Assembly (NCBI GenBank): GCA_003550305.1
Contig: QKYT01000029.1
Span: 131,700 to 195,699, forward strand
Length of the DNA: 64,000 nt
Origin: Glomus cerebriforme
Lineage: Eukaryota > Glomeromycota > Glomeromycetes > Glomerales > Glomeraceae
Direction: 5' to 3'
Part shown: positions 23,074 to 35,889 of the stretch, one piece after another
How positions within the stretch are numbered: position 1 is the stretch's first letter
Layout of the letters: every line of letters starts with the position of its first letter
Position numbers and translations under genes: made by a program
The notes under the pieces: generated by a model
The model's input: only the letters and a program-made list of their open reading frames with translations
What the model was told of the DNA's origin: nothing
Database searches by the model: none

Positions 23074-26000
23074 TTAAGTATCTAATATATTTAAACTAAC
23101 TGCTTCTTTTGATGCTTCTTTTGCAGCCTTCTTTGCAATTTTTTTATATTGCTCAATATTTGGCGCTGATACTTTACATTTACCCAACATCACTAATGTC
23201 ATTTCTGTATCAGGAATACTTTTTATAAGTTCTTTTTCTCGTGATGTTATTTGTGGATCATTTAAAAAGAATGATATGGCTGTCTTACATGCTAATGATA
23301 AAAGAAAGGTAATGATAAGTATGTAATTACAATGAAACATATTAAATTAAAAGTTATTGATAATATATACATTTTCCTTTTTTCATTGATCCAGGAGTTA
23401 ATTTAACCTTATATTTGTACTTTTGTAAAGCACTATATGGTGCACAAACTGGAACAGCAAAAAGTAAGTTATCTTCCAATAATGGTGATCCTGTTAAAGT
23501 ATCTAATACTGTTAAACTTTCCTATAATATGTAAATTTAAGTTAATATACCATATAATAATTTTAGAATTAATCACAATTTAATTACCAAAGTTTCAGGT
23601 TCCAGTACAGTAATATTTTCCTCCTTGAGAAGTTGTCGGATTTCTTCGGCTTCTTCTTCATTCTTCACATCGGAAGCCTAAAATTATAATAAGAAAAACC
23701 AAATATTAATAAATATATTTTATGCAACGATAATGAACATTTATACTTACTAATTTTTCCCCATCAAAATCCTCTTGATCAGCTACTGGATCCTGTGAAA
23801 GGTTATTTTGGGAAGGTGTCAAAATTTGTTCTTTTTCAGTTTTATTTTCCTTAACTGAGTTTGATAAACCTTTGTTTGTAGGTTCTTTCTTGCTCTTCTT
23901 TCCCTTGTTCTTAGGTGCTTTATTTGACTTTTACAATTGAGAATTAATGGTATAATTAAATTAGTTACAGAAATTGAAATATTATATATCTTAAGATGGT
24001 TTTAATAATAATTACTCCAAGTAATTCCATACGAATTGTTCTTTCCTCTTCATCTTGATCAGCATATTTGTCTTTTAGTTTTTTCATTTTTCCTTTCTTA
24101 CCACGTGGAACTTGCGTCGATTTTTTCGTTTGCTGATAAAGAATAAAAGTAAATTAGTAAATACACATTTATCAAAAATTACTAAATAAATAAAAATAAT
24201 TATCCACTACTTTTTCTTTATCCTCAATACTTATATCTTTTTTCTTATTGGTTTGTTGGTTACTATCTATTCTTTCAAAGCCGACATCTCCTTTGATACC
24301 TTGTTTTTGTTTTTTCATCATTTTTCTTTCTTTTACCGATATAGGTTTCTTTTTCTATAAACATATAAGAATTTAAATTAATTGAATCAATGACATTCAA
24401 AAAAAAAAAGAAAGAAAGAAAAATTTATAAATACGTACTGATTTTTCATTACTTCCTTGAACTGATTCAATTTCACCCTGGTCTTCACCATATTCATCTA
24501 AATTATATTTATCCCATTGGGACTTATCGATAGTAGTGGCAGATCGCACTTTTTCAGAAGATACATCATCATTAGAATCATCTGAACCTGATGACTGTTG
24601 CTTTTGTGCAAGCTCTTGCGCCTCTTCTAGTTCGGGAGATCTGTTAGCCTCATCCTCAATCTGATCATGTCCTTTTATACTTTCTAAATCCAACTCCGTA
24701 TATTCATTCTTTTCTTTTCTAGCTTTTATTACAAAGATAGTAAAAATGTTAAAATTTTGTTTAGCTGCCCATTATATATTTAAATACTTACAAGTCATAT
24801 CTTTTTCGTTTATATCATTGTCATTAAGTAACACCTCTTTGATATCTTGTCCCTATAAGTTAGGAATTTAATTGATCGTTCGTAAGAATAAAACCATTTC
24901 ATAAATAACATACTTCTTTCGGTGCCTGAATATCCTTGTCCGTTTCCTTTTCATTTCTTACTGGGCGACGTTCGTGTAAATGGTTTGGAATACTTTGTTC
25001 ATCCAATCGGAAGAGCAATCCAAAACCGTACACCAATTGAACGGGGGGTAAGAAATTCTTTTTACCTCTAATCATAAAAGAACCCGTCGTAAGGTACTCA
25101 CCGGTCGGAGCGGTTTTGGAAACCTGAAACCAATAATATTAACAAACATTCCCAAAATTTTTGAAAAGTTTGATATTCAACAAACCTGTTCTGCATGGAC
25201 CCAATAGGCGCTTGTTATTATTTTAGCCTCCCATGCTTTGCTTTGGCAAACGGACATGACTCCAGCTTGGAAAAGTGTGCTTGGGGGTATTTGTTGACCC
25301 TCATTAGGGTTTTTAATAACTACTGATGCAGCACCATGTAATTCAGCATGAACATACAAGTCACCTACAGAAAAATTATTGAATTAGCAAATGAAAAAAA
25401 CATCCATTAAAAACATTATATAAGAATTACCTTTGCGAAGATATCTTTTTACTAACAGTTCATTTTGTTGCATGTCATGCCCAGCAATAACAAGATAATT
25501 CTCGGAAGAAATAAACCACACAAATTTTTCAAACCAAAAAGGCTTGCGGATTTTGTTAATAGATGCTGTAATTTTCGTCTCTTTGAGATCTTGTTTAATT
25601 TTCTGTTCGGCACTTTTGAAAGCCTATAGATAAAGATAACATTGTTTATTAGATATATATTTTGATAATGCAAATTTAAATAGAATCTTGGTTTATTATA
25701 ATTTCATACTTTATCAGCAGCAGCTAATGTTTTAACTTGTTTAGTTGAAGACTGCTTTTTAATATCATAATACTTTCTGGCATTCGCAAATGCAGATAAA
25801 TTAATGTCAACATCAACTTTCTCTTGTACTGTTGTTGATTGATATGTATTATTTTCATCTTCAGATTCAGTTTCGGAAGAATCGTAGAAAGCTGCTTCAT
25901 CTTTTTCATATTCCCTAACAATATATGATTACCACTAAATTTGATATTTGACTATTCAAATTCTCATACTTAAATAGGTTTAATTATAATACCTTAACAA

Positions 26001-27918
26001 TAAGGTAATTTGATTTGTTTCCAATTTAAATCCAGCGATTATTTCTGCTATAGGATTGCCTTTCTTCTTTTCTTCTAATACTAAATTTTCTAAATCTTTC
26101 CAATCCATTGAGGAAGCTATCGCATTTCTTATAACCAAAATCGCTTGATCTACCGTATCCACATTATCCTCAATCAATCTAGCTTTGCGAATATTTGATA
26201 ATTGAGCATTTTGAAGATTCTCAACACGTGAATATTGTTCTTTTTTGATGGCCTCTAATTTCTTTAACGCGGCTTTTTCTTGATTTTTTTGCTTAAGAGT
26301 CAATTTTTGACTTTCTATTGACGAATAATATTCATCAACAGCTATATCAAATGAATCAAATTCTTTGTATGATTTAGATTTATGTTGTTCGAAAAGAAAT
26401 GGATTGAATTCGTCATAACTTCATGCAAGGTTAGGTAAGATAAATTAGAAAAGGTCCAATAAATAAAAATTCAACAATGGATAAGAAAAACTCACGTCTC
26501 CCAATCTTCTTGATGTGAACCATCATCTGTTGTGGAAGATTGTTCTGAATGATGAAGCATGATGATATATCCCTTGATAAATACAAGATAGTGATAATGT
26601 TATTTAATGTCAATTTAATTTAGATGATATATTGCAAATGTACCTTTTGCTTAGTTTTTGCACTCTCTTCTAAAATCCGATCTGCTTCTTTGAAACCTTT
26701 CTCTAATTCAATTAAATGTTCCGAATCTAGAAGAATTTAATTTTTGTCAATATAGAATAAAGGGTTATTACATTAAAAATAATTATCTAACCATCAGAAA
26801 TGTCTATAGTTCCAACTTTCATATTAGGATCTATTTGAGCAAAACGAATCGCGTGCTCAGTCAATGCTTGTCCATAACCTATATATCAAAATAAGCGAAA
26901 GTATCAATAAAAGATGCAATATAGCAAAAACGAAGAATATATTGTACATCAACATGTAATAATATTATTCAAACGTACTCAATTTAATATTTAAAACCTT
27001 CCTTAATGATTCCTTAGCTTCTTTATTAGATGTAGTAACTAACGCTTTTTGTAATCGCGATCGTGTTACTGGCTCAGTAACACGCGCCACAGCACTAACA
27101 TCGTATGTTTGACCAACTGCCATTTTCTCATTTTCTTTAGGCTGGACTACACGTAACAAAGTCAAAATGTTGTAATCATGATCGGTAAAAATAATATTAC
27201 CCTATCCATTATTTCAAGATAATGATTATTATTAGTTCTTAAATGACAAATGTACATCTGATTTAATTAGATTTAAGGGAAAAAACATGAATGTAAGTTA
27301 AATTACCGATGCGTAAAATTCAGCTATAATATGGTATGTGGTGCCTTCTCCAACACCAGCAAATTCAAAATCAACAATTCTATCAACACCAAGTTGTCTG
27401 ACGTTGGTCAATCTTCTTGTTCTAATGTGTTTTCGCAACTTATTAAAAGATCACGTGATCTCATTAATTGAATGCTTTAAATTAAATAACGATTTCTAGG
27501 GCTTTAATTGTGTACTATAGATAATACCTTTATACAAAAAGGCGATGGAGTCATCGACTTATCACGAGAATATTGTGTTGTATGAATTCGAATTCCAGAT
27601 TCAATCAACAAAAGTTCCTTTTTGTCTGGCTTAATTGATTCAAAACATTAGGTTTTGTCAATGCAAATGTTGAAAAAATACACCCCTTAATATAGATCAG
27701 AAATGCAATTGAGTAAGCACCTTTGAAAATTTGAAAAGATAAGTTTTTGGGTTAATGTCGTAGATATTCTGTAACCTAAGGCCAACAATCCTATAATAAT
27801 TAAAAAGAAATATTAATATCACTAGATAGCCAAATTTTATGATCCGAAGTCTCATATACCTTTCTTTCAAATCGGATACTGTCGCACGGACGTCGAGTGC
27901 TGAAAATCTTTGTTTCAT
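23074..27918 (-). CDS. RQC2: Ribosome quality control factor Rqc2/NEMF (NFACT family)
   Basis: Binds the stalled 60S-peptidyl-tRNA complex with Ltn1 and elongates the nascent chain with C-terminal Ala/Thr (CAT) tails. About 21 exons were traced by splice signals and homology; start [14 protein letters not shown] at 27918, stop at 23076-23074. The NFACT-N part carries the conserved Asp9 (ALDVRA) and the Asp-Arg pair in [12 protein letters not shown], residues linked to CAT-tailing in yeast. A coiled-coil middle follows ([32 protein letters not shown]). The NFACT-R/DUF814 domain lies at about 25060-25660 ([39 protein letters not shown]). A long acidic/lysine-rich insert covers about 23750-24850, and NFACT-C is last ([25 protein letters not shown]). 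Short open frames across this span are its separate exons. One intron contains the perfect palindrome AGATCACGTGATCT (27449-27462). Exact borders of the acidic exons are less certain. Confidence 0.93.
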
Positions 27919-28303
27919 TTTTAAATTAAGCTTGCGATTAAAACTGAGTAGATTGATAAAGTAAATTACTGAAAACGTATATAGTACTATTCTGTGTGAC
28001 ATTTCTAGAAACTATCTGTGTCCATAAAATTTCTATCACGTGATATTTACTACTTCCTAACCACCAAAAAACGCCAGCATTATGTCATTCGGCCAGCATT
28101 AAGAAATTAGTAAAAAATGAGGTATATAACTGACTGACATTACGTAACGGCTAATACTTTATGCAGATCAAATTTTGAAATTTTTAAAAAAAAATTTGCA
28201 AGCCTATTAAAGAAATCAAACACATTCTAATTTGTTATATCGTATTCGTTATAAAAGATCCTTCTCTTCCGAAATATTAAAAGTTTTAGTTCAAAAACTT
28301 AAC
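27919..28303. promoter_or_regulatory. Divergent promoter region of RQC2 and RNR1
   Basis: 385 bp separate the two start codons. The stretch contains TATCACGTGATAT near 28035, a CACGTG-centred palindrome that could bind a bHLH factor. Two copies of CCAGCATTA occur at 28074-28082 and 28093-28101. I saw no ACGCGT MCB-type element, which drives RNR genes in yeasts. Promoter function is inferred only from position. Confidence 0.5.
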
Positions 28304-31300
28304 ATGTTCGTCTTCAAAAGAGGTTTGTTTTATAGTTTTTTTCAGGCATAAAATATCATTTTTTTTTTAAAAAAAACTTCTTTAATAGATGGTCGTAAAG
28401 AACGCGTTGCCTTCGACAAGGTGTTTATATAACTTTATTTCTAAAAAATTTATATCTTTTGAGGGTTTTAATTTAATTATTTATAAAATTTTTTAGATTA
28501 CCGCGCGTATTAACAAATTATGTTACGGATTAGATTTGAACTTTATTGATCCTGTAGCTGTTGCTCAAAAGGTTCGTTAGAGCGCAACCCTCAATATAAT
28601 GAAATATTATAGCGAAGAATTTAACTGGCTGATTCGTTATATGATTGGTTACGTCACATCGTTATATTGAGGACTGTCACATGATTAATTTCTAATGCTG
28701 TAATGCCAGCCAAAAAGTGAAAATCGGTCATGATTAACTAATAACGAATTTTGTTAAATATTTTCAAGGTTATTTCAGGAGTTTATCAAGGTGTTAGCAC
28801 TGTTGAATTGGATAACTTGGCTGCGGAAACAGCTGCATATATGACAACTAAACATCCGGATTATGCCATCCTTGCTGCTCGTATTGCCGTTTCTAATATT
28901 CATAAAGAAACCAAGAAAGTCTTTTCAAATGTTATTGAAGATCTCTATAATTATGTAAACCCGGAAACAGGAAAATGCGCATCAATGATTTCTGAAAAAA
29001 CTTATAATATTGTGATGAAAAATTCTGAAAAACTTAATTCTACGATCATTTATGATAGAGATTATAAGTATAATTATTTTGGATTTAAAACTCTTGAAAG
29101 ATCTTATCTTTTGCGAATATGTGGAAAAGTCGCTGAGCGTCCTCAGCATATGCTTATGCGCGTAGCAATTGGAATTCACGGAGATGATATCGAAGCTGCT
29201 ATTGAAACGTATAATTTGATGTCAGAAAAATCCTTTACTCATGCATCTCCAACCTTGTTTAATGCTGGCACGCCTCGACCTCAATTATCAAGTTGTTTTC
29301 TTTTGACGATGAAAGATGATTCAATAGAGGGTATCTATGATACTTTGAAAACATGTGCGATGATTTCTAAAACTGCGGGTGGTATTGGTTTGAATATTCA
29401 TAACATTCGTGCATCGGGATCTTATATTGCTGGAACAAATGGATATTCAAATGGAATTATTCCTATGTTACGCGTTTACAACAATACCGCTAGATATGTT
29501 GATCAAGGAGGAAATAAACGTCCAGGCGCGTTCGCTGTTTACTTAGAAACATGGCATCCTGACATTTTTGATTTTATGGATCTAAAAAAAAATACTGGAA
29601 AAGAAGAAGTTCGTGCACGAGATTTGTTTTACGCACTTTGGATTTCGGATCTTTTTATGAAAAGAGTGGAATCGAACGATGATTGGAGTTTGTTTGATCC
29701 AGCAGAAGCTCCTGGTTTAATGGATGTTTGGGGTGATGAATTCGAAAGGTTATATGAATCATATGAGCATCAAGGACTTGCGAGGAAAACTGTTAGAGCT
29801 CAGAAAGTTTGGACGGCAATTCTAGAATCTCAAATTGAAACGGGTACACCCTATATGCTCTATAAAGATTCTTGTAATCGTAAATCTAATCAGCAAAATC
29901 TTGGAACAATCAAATGCAGCAATTTATGCACTGAGATTGTTGAATATTCAAGTCCAGATGAAGTTGCTGTGTGTAACTTGGCTAGTATAGCATTACCCAT
30001 GTTTGTTGAAAATAAAAACATGTACGATTTCAAGCGCTTACATGAGGTATATTTATTTCTTATTTCTTAAAAATATTTTGTATATAGACCAAGTTACCAT
30101 TAAAAAGTTGTCTTTCTAGGTTACAAAAGTTATAACTCGAAATCTTAATAAAATAATCGATATAAATTATTACCCTGTTGAAGAAGCTCGCAGATCCAAC
30201 TTTCGTCATCGACCAATTGGTATCGGTGTTCAAGGTACAACATTTTTGTTAAAAACATTCTTTTTATTTAAAATATTTCTTTTTTATTTATCAATATAAT
30301 TATTTGGTTTAAAAGGATTGGCAGATACTTTTCTTGCAATGCGTGTTCCATTCGATTCTTTACGCGCAAAAGAATTGAATAAACAAATATTTGAGACAAT
30401 GTACCATGGTGCATTAGAAGCATCATGTGAATTAGCGCAAAAATTTGGTCCATATGAATCTTATCAAGGATCACCCGTTTCGAAAGGCATTTTACAATAT
30501 GACATGTGGAAAGTTGAACCTACTGATTTATGGGATTGGGATTTGTTGAAACAAAAAATAGCAAAATTTGGCGTACGAAATTCATTATTACTAGCACCAA
30601 TGCCTACGGCCTCGACTTCACAAATATTGGGTTTCAATGAATGTTTTGAACCTTATACGAGCAACATTTATACGCGACGTGTGCTTGCTGGTGAATTTCA
30701 AATTGTTAATCCTTGGTTATTAAAGGATTTAGTGGATTTAGGCTTATGGAACGATCAAATGAAAAATAGGATAATCGCAGATAACGGAAGTGTTCAGAAG
30801 GGTAAGTTATAGGTTACAAAATCAGGAATTAACAATACACTTATTTATTTATATTTCATAATCGTATAATTGTTGCTAGTTAACGACATCCCTAATGAAC
30901 TTAAAGCTTTATATAAAACTACATGGGAAATATCACAAAAAGTTATTATTGATATGGCGGCCGATCGTGGTGCTTTTATTGATCAATCTCAAAGTCTTAA
31001 CATACATATTGCGGAACCAAATATTGCAAAACTAACCAGTATGCATTTGTAAGTATAAAAATATAATTTCCGTGTTATACATATATAATCATTCACTAGT
31101 ATAAAAATTAAATTTGTTTATTTGTTAAGTTATGGATGGAAGAAAGGTCTGAAAACGGGCATGTATTATCTAAGAACTAAGCCTGCCGCGGATGCCATTA
31201 AAGTAAGTTGTCACAAATAAAATCTTCTAATCAATGCTTATAATGATACTAATTAACTGATATTTCAATTTTTAAGTTTACTGTTGACCAATTATCCTTA

Positions 31301-31417
31301 AAAGATATTGAAGCAAACGAAGCTGCTGAAATTTCAAGAAATAAAATTTTAACTTCCGATGCCGCTATCGCGTGTTCAATCGAAAATAAAGAAGACTGTG
31401 TTATGTGTAGCGGTTAA
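28304..31417 (+). CDS. RNR1: Ribonucleoside-diphosphate reductase large subunit
   Basis: Class Ia alpha subunit making dNDPs from NDPs with the small R2 subunit. Nine exons (28304-28322, 28389-28420, 28497-28571, 28769-30046, 30120-30234, 30316-30801, 30880-31048, 31130-31202, 31277-31417) join in phase to 795 aa, as expected (human 792). The N-terminal ATP cone begins [18 protein letters not shown] and is spread over four exons, so a model starting in exon 4 would lose the allosteric site. Active-site elements are present: SSCFLL, the NLCTEI motif with its Asn/Cys/Glu set, and the partner Cys in VAVCNLAS. Substrate-site phrases [17 protein letters not shown] and [18 protein letters not shown] are also present. 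The redox tail ends CVMCSG (Cys790, Cys793). Small first exons and a 197-nt third intron carrying an inverted repeat are notable. Confidence 0.96.
28589..28672. repeat. Short inverted repeat within RNR1 intron 3
   Basis: CCTCAATATAATG (28589-28601) is mirrored by CGTTATATTGAGG (28660-28672), matching at 12 of 13 positions, with a 58-nt loop. It may be a small non-autonomous transposon or a hairpin in the pre-mRNA. No target duplication was found. Confidence 0.5.
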
Positions 31418-31718
31418 ATAAAATAAAATAAAATAAAAAAAAGGATTCATTTCTCTAGGATTGATTTCCTATTTTGTCAGAAATATTATGGCAGTGTTGG
31501 CATTTGACCGTGGCAAAACTAAGACTTTGTGCTCTGGATCGAATGTCATATTTTGGTTAAATGTTATTCTTTAATATTTAATTTTTCAGTAATAGAGATT
31601 TATATGCATATACTATATGAAACTATAAGGTATAAAATATAAATAAATAAGAGATCATTATAATATAAATATTTTTTTAAGATCTAAACTCCCTCCCTGA
31701 ATTTTCAGTAATAGAAAT
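31418..31718. other. Convergent 3' spacer
   Basis: About 300 bp between the RNR1 stop and the aldehyde dehydrogenase stop. An AAATA run follows the RNR1 stop codon directly. There is no gene. Confidence 0.5.
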
Positions 31719-33618
31719 TCATAATAATATCACTTTTTCCTCCCAAAAATTTGATAACCAACCATTATACATGGCAATATAAGCAAACAATATCGCACAT
31801 AAAATTATAGTTACATTTTTAAAATATAACATTCCATCACCCCCCTGATGATTTTTATTTTTAAAATTAGGTTTAGAGAACAAGAAATAACTCATTAATT
31901 TAAAGTTTGATTCTTTATACGGTGCATATCTACTTGCTAATAACTTTTCAAGTGCCAATGGCGAACTCATGATACTTCTTTTATGTGTGAATGCATCAAA
32001 TGTGTAACGGCCGTGGTATGCTCCTATACCTGACGCTCCAGTTCCTCCGAATGGAAGAGTTGGTACTAAATGAGAATGAAAAGTTAAAAAGACAAGAAAA
32101 ATAATATAAATTTGTATTATTGACTTACCAGATACATGTAACATAGTATCATTAATAACTGTAGCGCCAGATCGTGTGTTATCCAAAACTATTGAAAAGA
32201 AAAGATTAATAAAATTCAGTTGTTCCTTTCTTCTTCCTTTTTAATTAATACTTACTATACTTTATGGTTTTATCATTTTTACTAAACGGGTATAAAGCTA
32301 ATGGAGTATCTTTCTCATTAATATACCTAATGGCATCATCGATGTTTTCAACCACAACAATAGGAAAGATAGGCCCGAATATTTCTTCTTCCATTAAACT
32401 ATCAACTTTGGGTACATCACTAACTATAGTTGGCTCAATATATAAATCATCACGATCTGAATTGCCACCAATTACTATCTTCCCTTTGGTTCGTGAAAGT
32501 AGGCCTGACAAGCGATCAAAATGTCGTTGATTGATTATACGACCATAATCTGGAGACTTTTGTGGATCGCTTCCATAAGAGTCCTTGATGACTTTGGGTA
32601 GCTCTTTAATCAAAGCTTCTTGTGTTTCACGTGTACAAAGAATATAATCAGGTGCAATACATGTCTATAAATAAAAAATCAACGTTAGTAAAATTTACTT
32701 AAATATAAAAGTTTCATCATATTTTATTTGCTAACCTGTCCAGAATTAAAAGTTTTACCCCAGACTAATCGTTTGGCACTGATGGGAATATCAGCATCAT
32801 CAGCTAGAATAACTGGACTCTTTCCTCCCAATTCCAAAGTAACAGGAGTCAAATGTTTAGCAGCTGCTGTCATAATGATCTTTCCAATAGCTCCAGAACC
32901 CGTGTAAAATATATGATCAAACCGATATTCTAATAATGACATTGTCTCAGTGGCACCCCCGTTTACGATTCGATAAGCCTTTTGATCCAAATATTGTGGA
33001 AATAGTTTTGTGACCACTGCAGCAGTGTTAGCTGCCAATTCTGATGGTTTAATTAACGCAGTACAACCAGCCGCTATAGCTCCTACTAATGGTAATAATA
33101 ATAAGTTCACCGGATAATTCCATGTTGAAATTATAAGCACAGTACCTAAAATAAACTTGAATTAGCTTATATATTTAATCACATGACAACACGTGTCCAA
33201 TTACACAGACGTACCAACAGGATCTTTTCTAATATGACACTTATTTATCTTATATATCATACTCGTTTTGACATATTCTGGAGAAGTCCATTCTTCCAAA
33301 TGATTAAGTGCATCTAGGCATTCTTGTCTAATTATTCCTATTTCTGCAAGAGATGACTCGATTTTAGATTTATGTAAATCTTTATATAATGCTTCGCTTA
33401 TTTCTTCTTGATTTTCATCGACTAAATTATATAATTGTTCGAGTTGTTTTTTACGATATTTTAATGGTTTTGTAAGGTGTTTAGTAAAGGAAGTTCGAAG
33501 GTCCTCTATAAGCTATCAAATAAAATGTTTAATGAAAATAGATTATATTAATTTAAGAGAAACTAATCAATGTTCTTACCTGAGGAAATTCATTAACGTC
33601 ATTAAATTTCAATACCAT
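31719..33618 (-). CDS. Fatty aldehyde dehydrogenase, ALDH3 type, tail-anchored
   Basis: NAD(P)+-dependent oxidation of (probably long-chain) aldehydes to acids. Six exons (33618-33580, 33512-33215, 33145-32736, 32664-32256, 32188-32129, 32065-31719) give 520 aa. Conserved elements are [20 protein letters not shown] (cofactor fold), [10 protein letters not shown], the general base Glu217 in LELGGKSP, and the nucleophile Cys251 in [12 protein letters not shown]. The intron between GQ and TC separates the loop from the cysteine codon. [28 protein letters not shown] and FTHKRS are ALDH3 signatures. Near the C-terminus a hydrophobic helix ([19 protein letters not shown]) should anchor the enzyme in the ER or peroxisome membrane, as in ALDH3A2 and yeast HFD1. 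A hAT-like MITE lies about 215 bp upstream of the start. Confidence 0.94.
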
Positions 33619-33833
33619 TTTACGAAATTTCAATAAAAAATAAAATTAGTTTGGTTTTTCACTCAATCCTTTATATACACAGATTTCAATTAAAGTTTAT
33701 AATTAAAGTTTAACTTACAATCAAAATTTCCAAAATTATAAGTAGAACCAATTATAATAGTTTTTAAATTAACTTGCAATAATTTACTATCAAGTGAAAC
33801 CTTTATTCTCTCATGTGATTCTTATTCATTGAC

Positions 33834-34071
33834 AAACTACCCCAAGAACACCACCAAAAAAAGTAAGGTAACGTGATATTTATTAATTAAATATGCACAA
33901 GCACGTGAAAGCATGTGACACACCTGTGATGAATAGGTGTGACAAATAATTTTTAAAATTCTGTCCCTCAGATAAATAGTAATTTTGAATACCGTCCATG
34001 CGTCACGCCGGTGACAATTATGTTATGGTCACGTTACCGAAGAATTTTTGGTGGTGCTCTTAGACTAGTTT
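33834..34071. mobile_element. hAT-like MITE with 8-bp target duplication
   Basis: About 238 bp. The terminal inverted repeats span about 43 nt. Both ends begin AAACTA, then after 4 variable bases read AAGA(A/G)CACCACCAAAAA, and both finish GGTAACGTGA. The left arm is 33834-33876 and the right arm is 34029-34071. The element is bracketed by the direct repeat TCATTGAC (33826-33833 and 34072-34079). An 8-bp duplication is the hallmark of hAT transposons. There is no coding capacity. It lies in the upstream region of the aldehyde dehydrogenase gene. Confidence 0.8.
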
Positions 34072-34421
34072 TCATTGACGTGTTCCGTTTTTTTTCAAAA
34101 AAAAAACCACAATTATTTGTGTGACGTAGTTTCCTATATAGTAAAAAATGTACAATTTACTGCACCACGTGAATCTTAATATTATTTAATATTATAATTG
34201 ATCGTTCTAAAATTAATAAATTTATTTTGAAAAGGTCATATCTAAACATTATATACATTAGTCATAAATTTGTATTATAAATGAAACTCATACACAGAGG
34301 TGGGTATTCAACGTGTTATAAATAGATTCGTGAAACCCGCCACGGTTTGGAAGACAGTCTCACACGTGATCAAATGATTTTCAATTGTTCGTTACTACGT
34401 AAGTGAGCTTCGATATAACAT

Positions 34422-34664
34422 TTGCACTATATTGGTTTCTCAGACGAAATTCTTTTTCAAAATCCAAAACATTTCGCCCATGCCCAGTATAAGCCGAAAC
34501 TCCTTGGAATAATCTATAAAATCTTCATAGCTCTTTGCAAAGTATCCTTAGTACCCCAAAGAGAGGTCTTCGATCATTTCATTATAGACTTCGTCCCTAG
34601 CCGATTGTTCGCAAACTCCTCCCTGGAGAAACTAACTACGAATCACGTGCGTGTCCTGTTTTAG
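34422..34664 (+). other. Unassigned open segment (possible exon)
   Basis: 80 codons open on the plus strand (HYIGFSDEILFQNPKHFAHA to KLTTNHVRVLF, then stop) in a locally less AT-rich region. I do not recognise it. The minus strand is interrupted by stops here, so the plus reading is preferred. It could be the last exon of an unmapped gene or a gene relic. Confidence 0.25.
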
Positions 34665-34762
34665 AATGTCAAGAATTATTGTAGAGATTTTCATTACAGA
34701 GTAATGGTATTACTTTTGTCAACCACACTCCGATTGTGAACAATGTTCACGGTTTTTATGAC

Positions 34763-34912
34763 CTAAAATTCTTCCTCGTCCACTTTATAATTATCATGAA
34801 TAGTGTCGGTATTTTGAGAGAAAGTGGTCGATGACGAAGATGTGTTGGTGGGTGAAGTCACTCTTAATTCGCTCCCTATGGACATGCTCGGATACACATT
34901 CTTCGAAGTACT
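34763..34912 (-). other. Possible C-terminal exon, Ser/Thr-rich
   Basis: On the minus strand, after a possible CTATTAG acceptor, about 49 codons stay open and end at TAG (34765-34763): LRSTSKNVYPSMSIGSELR to DNYKVDEEEF. Its Ser/Thr-rich, acidic-tail composition resembles a protein C-terminus, but no upstream partner exon was established. Confidence 0.25.
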
Positions 34913-35889
34913 TCTCAACTAATAGATTCCTATGCCGCCAAGTGCCGTTCAAATAAGCATGCATTGCCTATAAAATAATATATGTGATCAGGAAGGTCGG
35001 ATCACACAGATTTAATAAGATATTGATCCTTGAGATCAAAAAAAAAAAAAAAGACTCGGCGGAAACATTCTCTATACCTTAATTTCATAATAGTTTCTGT
35101 ATTTATTTCGTTTCTGATAACATGAGGTCTATATACTGTCTATATGCTACGAAATTATAGGTAAATTAAACATACAGTTCTGGAATATCGCCTGTCTGCA
35201 CATCGTATCACATTCTTCAAATGCCGTTGCAAGGCCTAACCGTCGTCATAAGAAGCCAGGCTAACCGTTGCAAGACACCGGGTTTATACCGATCGCGTCG
35301 CAAAAAACGGGTTTAGATAGATACGTGTTCGTTCGAAAAAAAAATCTCTTATTTTGTCATAAACTGTTTAGGACCAAAGCCAAAAAAAAATGACAATATG
35401 ATATAACCCTGCATTTCTGAGTTGACGCATCCAACAGCGACTGATCGTCAATCCTAAGCCACACATGTGATATGGTTTGTTTATTTATTGATAAGAAATT
35501 CCGCGTTTTTTTTTCATACGAGAAGGCTTTGATACATTCCAAATTTGACTTCTTAGAGGACCCTTGGTGGAAACTAAGTCATGATAAACGCAATATAATT
35601 TCAAGTGCCTCCAACAAACCATATCATTATCTGTTGAAGAGAGGATTTCAGCGGAAAGTGATATAGGTACGATGTTGTACGAGAGCTGTTGAGTTACATT
35701 CACGGAAACAATTCTGGCCCTTCTCGTTCTCCGCGTTTAGCTAAAAAAAGTCCAAACCGCGATACCATTAACATCATATTCCCGTCCATCTTCTTTCTCG
35801 ATCTTCCAATAAATAGTTTTACACCTTTAAGCAGTTGCACCAACAGGTTGGCAAAATTGAGAATGACAGAACGAAACTTGTTATGGCAG

